Below, piece after piece: positions 6,966 through 7,512 of a DNA stretch of 7,512 bases (within the stretch, counting starts at the first letter, position 1; each line of letters starts with the position of its first letter). The translations under genes and the position numbers were made by a program. The notes below the pieces were generated by a model. That model was not told the origin of the DNA and did no database searches. It saw nothing but the letters and a program-made list of their open reading frames with translations. The DNA comes from Xanthobacteraceae bacterium. GTDB taxonomy: Bacteria; Pseudomonadota; Alphaproteobacteria; Rhizobiales; Xanthobacteraceae. The stretch is taken from the NCBI GenBank assembly GCA_030039655.1, contig JASHVC010000529.1, forward strand, positions 1-7,512, given 5' to 3'.

Positions 6966-6981
6966 CCGAAAGGCCTTTCGG
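6966..6981. promoter_or_regulatory. 16-bp perfect palindrome CCGAAAGGCCTTTCGG, candidate operator
   Basis: The two eight-base halves are exact reverse complements with no spacer, as expected for a dimeric repressor site rather than a hairpin terminator. It lies in the divergent region between the S24 regulator and DUF952-pyrD, four bases upstream of the predicted -35 element of the regulator gene. It could be the regulator's own operator. An AT-free dyad by chance in GC-rich DNA is also possible, although this one has an A/T-containing core in each half. Confidence 0.4.
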
Positions 6982-7054
6982 CGCCGGCCCGTGGTCGGCA
7001 AAAGCGCAAGGCGGCCTGTTCCGAAAAGATCAGGCGCTATGCAAGGATCGAATC

Positions 7055-7083
7055 TTGAACAAGCGGTATCGCGCCGATATAGC
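7055..7083 (+). promoter_or_regulatory. Predicted sigma70-type promoter of the DUF952-pyrD operon
   Basis: TTGAAC (7055-7060) and TATAGC (7078-7083) are 17 bases apart. The predicted start point, near 7090, lies just before the ribosome site GGAAGG (7096-7101). This fits the GTG start at 7111 and makes longer N-terminal versions of the DUF952 protein, beginning near 6991, unlikely. Confidence 0.45.
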
Positions 7084-7110
7084 CTCGCCGTCCTTGGAAG
7101 GCGCTTTCAG

Positions 7111-7455
7111 GTGGCGACGATCTACAAAATCTGCGAACGGGAGCAGTGGCGGGCCGCCGAGGCCGCCGGGCAGTTTCGCGGGTCCGCCGTCGATGCGCGC
7201 GACGGTTTCATCCATTTCTCGACCGCGGCGCAACTCGCCGAGACCGCTTCAAAACATTTCGCCAAGGCCTCGGATTTGATATTGGTCGCGGTGGATTCCG
7301 CCGCCCTGGGCGCAGAGCTGAAGTGGGAGCGCTCGCGCGGCGGCGACCTCTTTCCGCATCTTTACGCCGCGCTGCCGCTGAACGCGGTGCGCTGGACGCG
7401 GTCGCTGCCGGACGAAGTCGCCGGCCGCCGCCCGCTGCCGGAGCTCGAGCCGTGA
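7111..7455 (+). CDS. DUF952 family protein
   Basis: This 114-aa protein is a small, soluble member of a conserved family of unknown function. It shows the family signatures DGFIHFSTAAQLAETASKHF (31-50), LKWERSRGGDLFPHLY (70-85) and a short tail ending ELEP. The start GTG 7111 encodes MATIYKI. It is supported by GGAAGG nine bases upstream and by the predicted promoter at 7055-7083. The stop TGA overlaps the GTG start of pyrD in GTGA, so the two proteins should be made together by translational coupling. I recall this gene beside pyrD in related alphaproteobacteria, which points to a link with nucleotide metabolism, but no reaction is known to me. Family assignment is firm; function is open. 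Confidence 0.9.
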   Translation: MATIYKICEREQWRAAEAAGQFRGSAVDARDGFIHFSTAAQLAETASKHFAKASDLILVAVDSAALGAELKWERSRGGDLFPHLYAALPLNAVRWTRSLPDEVAGRRPLPELEP

Positions 7456-7512
7456 TCGCGCTGTTCGATCGTCTGGCTCAGCCGCTCTTGCGCAAGCTTG
7501 AGCCGGAAGATG
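7452..7512 (+). CDS. pyrD: Dihydroorotate dehydrogenase (quinone), N-terminal fragment at the right edge
   Basis: Only the first 20 codons are in the window (MIALFDRLAQPLLRKLEPED). They match the start of class 2 PyrD: an amphipathic membrane-associating N-terminal helix with PLL and then the LEPED step that normally continues as AHRLA. The enzyme oxidises dihydroorotate to orotate in pyrimidine synthesis and passes electrons to ubiquinone at the inner membrane. The start GTG overlaps the stop of the DUF952 gene by four bases (GTGA), a typical coupled junction. The call rests on a short piece plus the neighbouring DUF952 gene, so it is probable rather than proven. Confidence 0.75.
   Translation, partial: MIALFDRLAQPLLRKLEPED

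Noticed and set aside
6991..7110. Longer N-terminus for the DUF952 protein starting at ATG 6991
   Set aside because: The added 40 residues match no family feature and cover a predicted promoter; GTG 7111 has a good ribosome site.
6884..7110. Possible tRNA or small RNA gene in the divergent region
   Set aside because: No cloverleaf arms or conserved TTCGA-type T-arm context could be assembled; promoters and the palindrome explain the region.

Overview
The window looks like chromosomal DNA of a GC-rich alphaproteobacterium, probably of the order Hyphomicrobiales (Bradyrhizobium or Xanthobacteraceae type). The main clues are a class I lysyl-tRNA synthetase, strong G/C bias in third codon positions, and the products encoded. 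The lineage is inferred from recognised protein families only.

Layout. Bases 1-1467 (minus) hold the N-terminal 489 codons of a membrane GT2 glycosyltransferase that runs off the left edge. A 144-base divergent intergenic region (1468-1611) carries two perfect tandem copies and one degenerate copy of an 11-bp semi-palindrome. Bases 1612-2526 (+) encode a periplasmic amino-acid-type binding protein with no transporter partner in view. Bases 2585-3550 (minus) are an AT-richer accessory segment encoding an uncharacterised membrane protein. This frame is open from 3550 to 2585 except for one amber codon at 2876-2878, so it reads as two ORFs (224 and 94 aa) in the same frame. Bases 3746-5383 (+) are lysK. 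Bases 5496-6236 (+) are a TauE/SafE-type transporter. It converges, with an 11-base gap, on a LexA-like HTH/S24 regulator (6248-6877, minus). A 233-base divergent region (6878-7110) holds two predicted promoters and a 16-bp perfect palindrome. It drives a DUF952 gene (7111-7455, +) that overlaps the start of pyrD (7452 onward) by 4 bases.

Working together. DUF952-pyrD is a translationally coupled pair, so the DUF952 protein is made together with the pyrimidine enzyme. The S24 regulator is transcribed divergently from it, and the palindrome sits beside the regulator's own predicted promoter, which makes it a candidate operator. The other genes look like single transcription units. The observations most worth checking are the amber-split membrane protein, the 11-bp repeat array and the palindrome. 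No RNA gene, CRISPR array, insertion sequence or complete new defence system was seen.
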